Part shown: positions 61,201-64,000 of the stretch, in pieces
Numbering within the stretch: the stretch's first letter is position 1
Layout of the letters: every line of letters begins with the position of its first letter
From: Beaufortia kweichowensis
Taxonomy: Eukaryota > Chordata > Actinopteri > Cypriniformes > Gastromyzontidae
Reading direction: 5' to 3'
Assembly (NCBI GenBank): GCA_019155185.1
Contig: CM032804.1
Location: 13,860,992-13,924,991 of the forward strand
Length of the DNA: 64,000 nucleotides
Position numbers and translations under genes: made by a program
The notes under the pieces: generated by a model
Database searches by the model: none
Told to the model about the DNA's origin: nothing
Seen by the model: only the letters and a program-made list of their open reading frames with translations

Positions 61201-64000
61201 CTGAACAAGGCCTGCATTGTGTGTTTTGTTAATAGGAAAGCATGCATGCATTAGCTGTTGTCGTTTTATTGCTGGACATTTGAAGTTCGCGAGGGAGATC
61301 CCACATATCATAATGTAGACCACAGAAACAAATATGAATGAGGTAAATGGTAAAACCGATGGACGTGAAAATAATAAGCGACTTGGTTCAGACTTTGATC
61401 GTGACTGACAGTGTTGATTACACAAAGCCAGGAAAGCCTTTGCGCTACGGTTGGTAATGATATGCCTGTAGTCAGTTGTGGTTTATAGACTTATATTTCA
61501 GAGCAAACATATTATATGCAAGTACACAAACACACTTTATTTTATGCAAGCTTGTTTTTATGTGTTCGGAAAAGTGCAAATTACAATGCAGCTGTTGTAT
61601 GCGTTGCATTCTTAACATTGCCATACGGGACACTACAGAGGACAAAAGCAGAAACCATCAATTTGCAGAAGTGACCACTATTAAGCTCCCAGAGTGATCA
61701 GGATGTGAAGTGGAGGGTCTTATATCACACTGAAAGGGCTTATTTTGTGATAAACAAACCAGCTGGCTGTACATTATCCTGCTTATTACACGGCTTGTCA
61801 CATAAGTAAAGTATTGGACAAGAAATATTGATTTGATATATTTCGTTAGCTCATTTGTCACAAATACAAGACACTATGTTTAAACAAGATGACTACGCAA
61901 TTTGATTCAAGTTGGTGTAATCAGTATAGCATAATACATTACGCATTGCATCTGGTCTCTGAATTAAATTGCCTCTTTGGATCTTTTTCAATGTATCTGC
62001 ATTCTGTGCATATTTGGCTTTGGTGATTAATCAAACGGGACATATACAGTACCAATGAAAATGAAAACAAAACATCACTAAATTATGCTGTTTACAGAGT
62101 GATAGTGCTATTAAGATACATAATTACCTTTTAATTTAATACTTGCATCAGTCCCACTAACTCAGTGAATGTGTCTCAAACAAACGTTGGAGTTTGATTT
62201 AAGAGAGTATTTGAAACGACGTTTTCGAAAGAGAATTGCAGTGTATATATATAAAACACTGAAAGAAACAAGAAAACTAGACCACAATCATACGTACAAA
62301 CTGTAGACATATAACTAGCTTACAAGTGGGTCGATCTTTTCCTTTTCACTCAGATCCACTGAGATTGTAAAAGACTAAAACGGCGCCCGAAACAGCCATC
62401 TTAACCAAACCATTCCTCCTCCATGTGTGTGGTCCCATGGGTACAGGGTCAGAGGTCACTGCCAAACTGCCTTATGTTTACATTTTCCAATGCTTCTCAG
62501 ACCACAAGCTGGAATCCTCTATAGGCATGTATTCAAACATGGTTGCACTCTCAGCTAAAATGCTTTTGGAAAATGCTTGATGGAAAAAGCAGTTCTACTG
62601 TCAAATATCGTTTCGATGCAGTGCAAAAAGTTTTTTTTTCCAGTTGGGTCTTATTAAAAAATTAAATACACTTTCCAAAAGGCTGTAAAATTCAAAGCGC
62701 TTTGCTCATAGTGGTTAGAACTGCAACCAAATACAAAACAAATGAAGGACGGATGAAATGTTGTCTGCATATGGATATCTGCTTTTTCATCCCCTTGTAT
62801 ATTACATATATAAAATGAGTACTCAGAACAATGTTTTTACCCAGAAAACAATTTGATGGCAGGATTTAAAACTTTCAAATGCTCTTTGCTTTATGGCCCA
62901 TCTGTACAGCATCAGTGTTAAGCTGTTTTTTGGTGTGGGAGTAGAATAGAAAATATTGACTCTGAGGCTTATCCTTACATTTCATTTTTCTGATTTATGC
63001 TGTGACACATTGAATGTGGACTAAACTAGTGTTTCCCAGTCTTTTTGATCTAATGGATCCCAAAAGCCCTTTGTATAAGATTCTTTAACACAAAATTTGA
63101 CTCTTTCTCTCTTTTGCCAGATTTCTTTACAACTGAACTGAATGTAATAAAGCTTCACCAAACAAAATTGCATAACTTCAACAGGTTTCAACAGGCATTG
63201 TCCCTGTCTTTTATTAATGAACAAACAGATAGCCCTGCCCCAAACTCAAGCTATTGATTGAGTAAATGTTTTATCAGACTGGCCGGGATTGTGGAAATGA
63301 ACCTACAAATGTCTAACTTATTGATATAAAACGGCTAGTTCAAGTCTTTGATTCTAATCAAATTGTTTAATTTATGATAAAGCACAGCTATGAGCGCTTC
63401 ACCCATTGATTCTGTCTATTCAATGATTCTTGCTTTGCTTCGCGTCATGCCTAACAACACCCTTCAGCCGTGACTTATTCACAATAAAGCACAGCCCTCG
63501 TACCTTATGCAGCATGTTCGTTGTAATGGACCAGAATAAAAACAATTATCTTCCTCATCCCAGCAGTGACACAATGTCTCAGATATGTACACTGCACAAT
63601 GAACGTGTCTATTATTTAAGAGAGTTGTCTGGCTACTGTCATCTCTTGTTTTTAAACTCATTTTGCATGATGTCCGGCATCTATGACAGACTGTAGCCCA
63701 TAGGCAAGTTTCCTCACTGTACTTTTGCAGCTCTGTCGCTTCCTTCCAGCCTGCCTTGTAAGTGATAAATCCTAGTGATAAACTAGTTTGTGAAGACAAA
63801 GGAAAACCCTTGCATGTGCAGCATTAGAACACACAAGAAAACAGTATGGGAGGGGCCATACCGCAATCCAAAGAAGGCTGGATTGAGTTTGTGTGTGTCT
63901 ACAGCAGAAGAAAAGTCAAAGAGAAAAGAAGTTGATCATGAATTCTGTTCCACTCCCAGTTTTAACCCATCCCCCTTTCTTCCACCTCCCTCCATCTATC
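52243..64000. other. Region upstream of pmp22; no gene recognised
   Basis: About 11.8 kb of mostly AT-rich DNA. In mammals TEKT3 follows PMP22 on this side; I looked for tektin-like coding blocks and found none. The longest open frame (57869-58225 minus, 118 codons) shows no family features. Sequences near 54.7-55.3, 59.4-59.5 and 60.2-60.7 kb are richer in unique sequence and could hold enhancers, since long-range Schwann-cell enhancers upstream of PMP22 are known in mammals, but nothing specific can be claimed. Confidence 0.5.
58885..59140 (+). repeat. Dispersed repeat, copy 2 (first copy at 20080-20415)
   Basis: ATTAATGGAAAGGTAGGACTC, TTTCATAACAATAAACATAA and ACTGTAGTTCTGATAGTGC occur in the same order and orientation as related blocks at 20.1-20.4 kb. 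Family unknown. Confidence 0.6.

Noticed and set aside
52243..64000. tekt3, expected next to pmp22 by mammalian synteny
   Set aside because: I looked for tektin motifs on both strands and found none; it may lie beyond the right edge or elsewhere in fish.

Overview
This is vertebrate nuclear DNA, almost certainly from a teleost and probably a cyprinid (zebrafish or carp type). It is AT-rich, has long introns with GT-AG junctions, carries a large CA/CT microsatellite, and contains fish-type repeats: a tRNA-derived SINE with a 'GTAAGTCGCTTTG' tail, palindromic AGCTGGTTT-rich elements, a hAT transposon with 8-bp target-site duplications, and a LINE 3' end. The three genes found match the neighbourhood of human 17p12 (ARHGAP44, HS3ST3A1/HS3ST3B1, PMP22). 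That comparison is from memory; I could run no search.

Layout. (1) 1-9434 is the start of intron 1 of arhgap44, a minus-strand gene running off the left edge. Its first coding exon (9435-9487, 17 codons plus 2 nt) and a CpG-rich promoter with a ZNF143/THAP11-type motif lie at 9.4-9.8 kb. Most open reading frames in this part are chance. (2) 9.8-21.8 kb is intergenic and rich in DNA-transposon and LINE debris. (3) 21.85-30.7 kb holds a complete two-exon heparan sulfate 3-O-sulfotransferase gene of the 3A/3B class (hs3st3b1-like) on the plus strand, with three CCAAT boxes and a TATA-like element. (4) 30.7-49.1 kb is intergenic. It holds two short local duplications that look like templated insertions, an interrupted SINE, an 854-bp hAT element, and a possible retroposed 3' end. 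(5) 49.1-52.2 kb holds a compact minus-strand pmp22 gene: four coding exons reconstructed here (157 codons), plus two candidate first exons. (6) 52.2-64 kb lies upstream of pmp22; no gene could be recognised in it.

The genes are not an operon-like unit. arhgap44 encodes a BAR-domain RhoGAP, hs3st3b1 a Golgi enzyme that modifies heparan sulfate, and pmp22 a four-helix membrane protein of compact myelin and epithelia. Having one hs3st3 gene between arhgap44 and pmp22, where mammals have two, fits an arrangement before the mammalian tandem duplication, or loss of a copy in fish.

Most notable observations: (a) an upstream exon at 52.1 kb that would splice in frame to pmp22 exon 2 and add a 12-residue N-terminal extension; (b) loss of the usual PMP22 N-glycosylation site, with a new sequon in the second extracellular loop; (c) two nearby duplications whose copies sit between 11-bp and 25-bp direct repeats; (d) nested transposons with readable boundaries.
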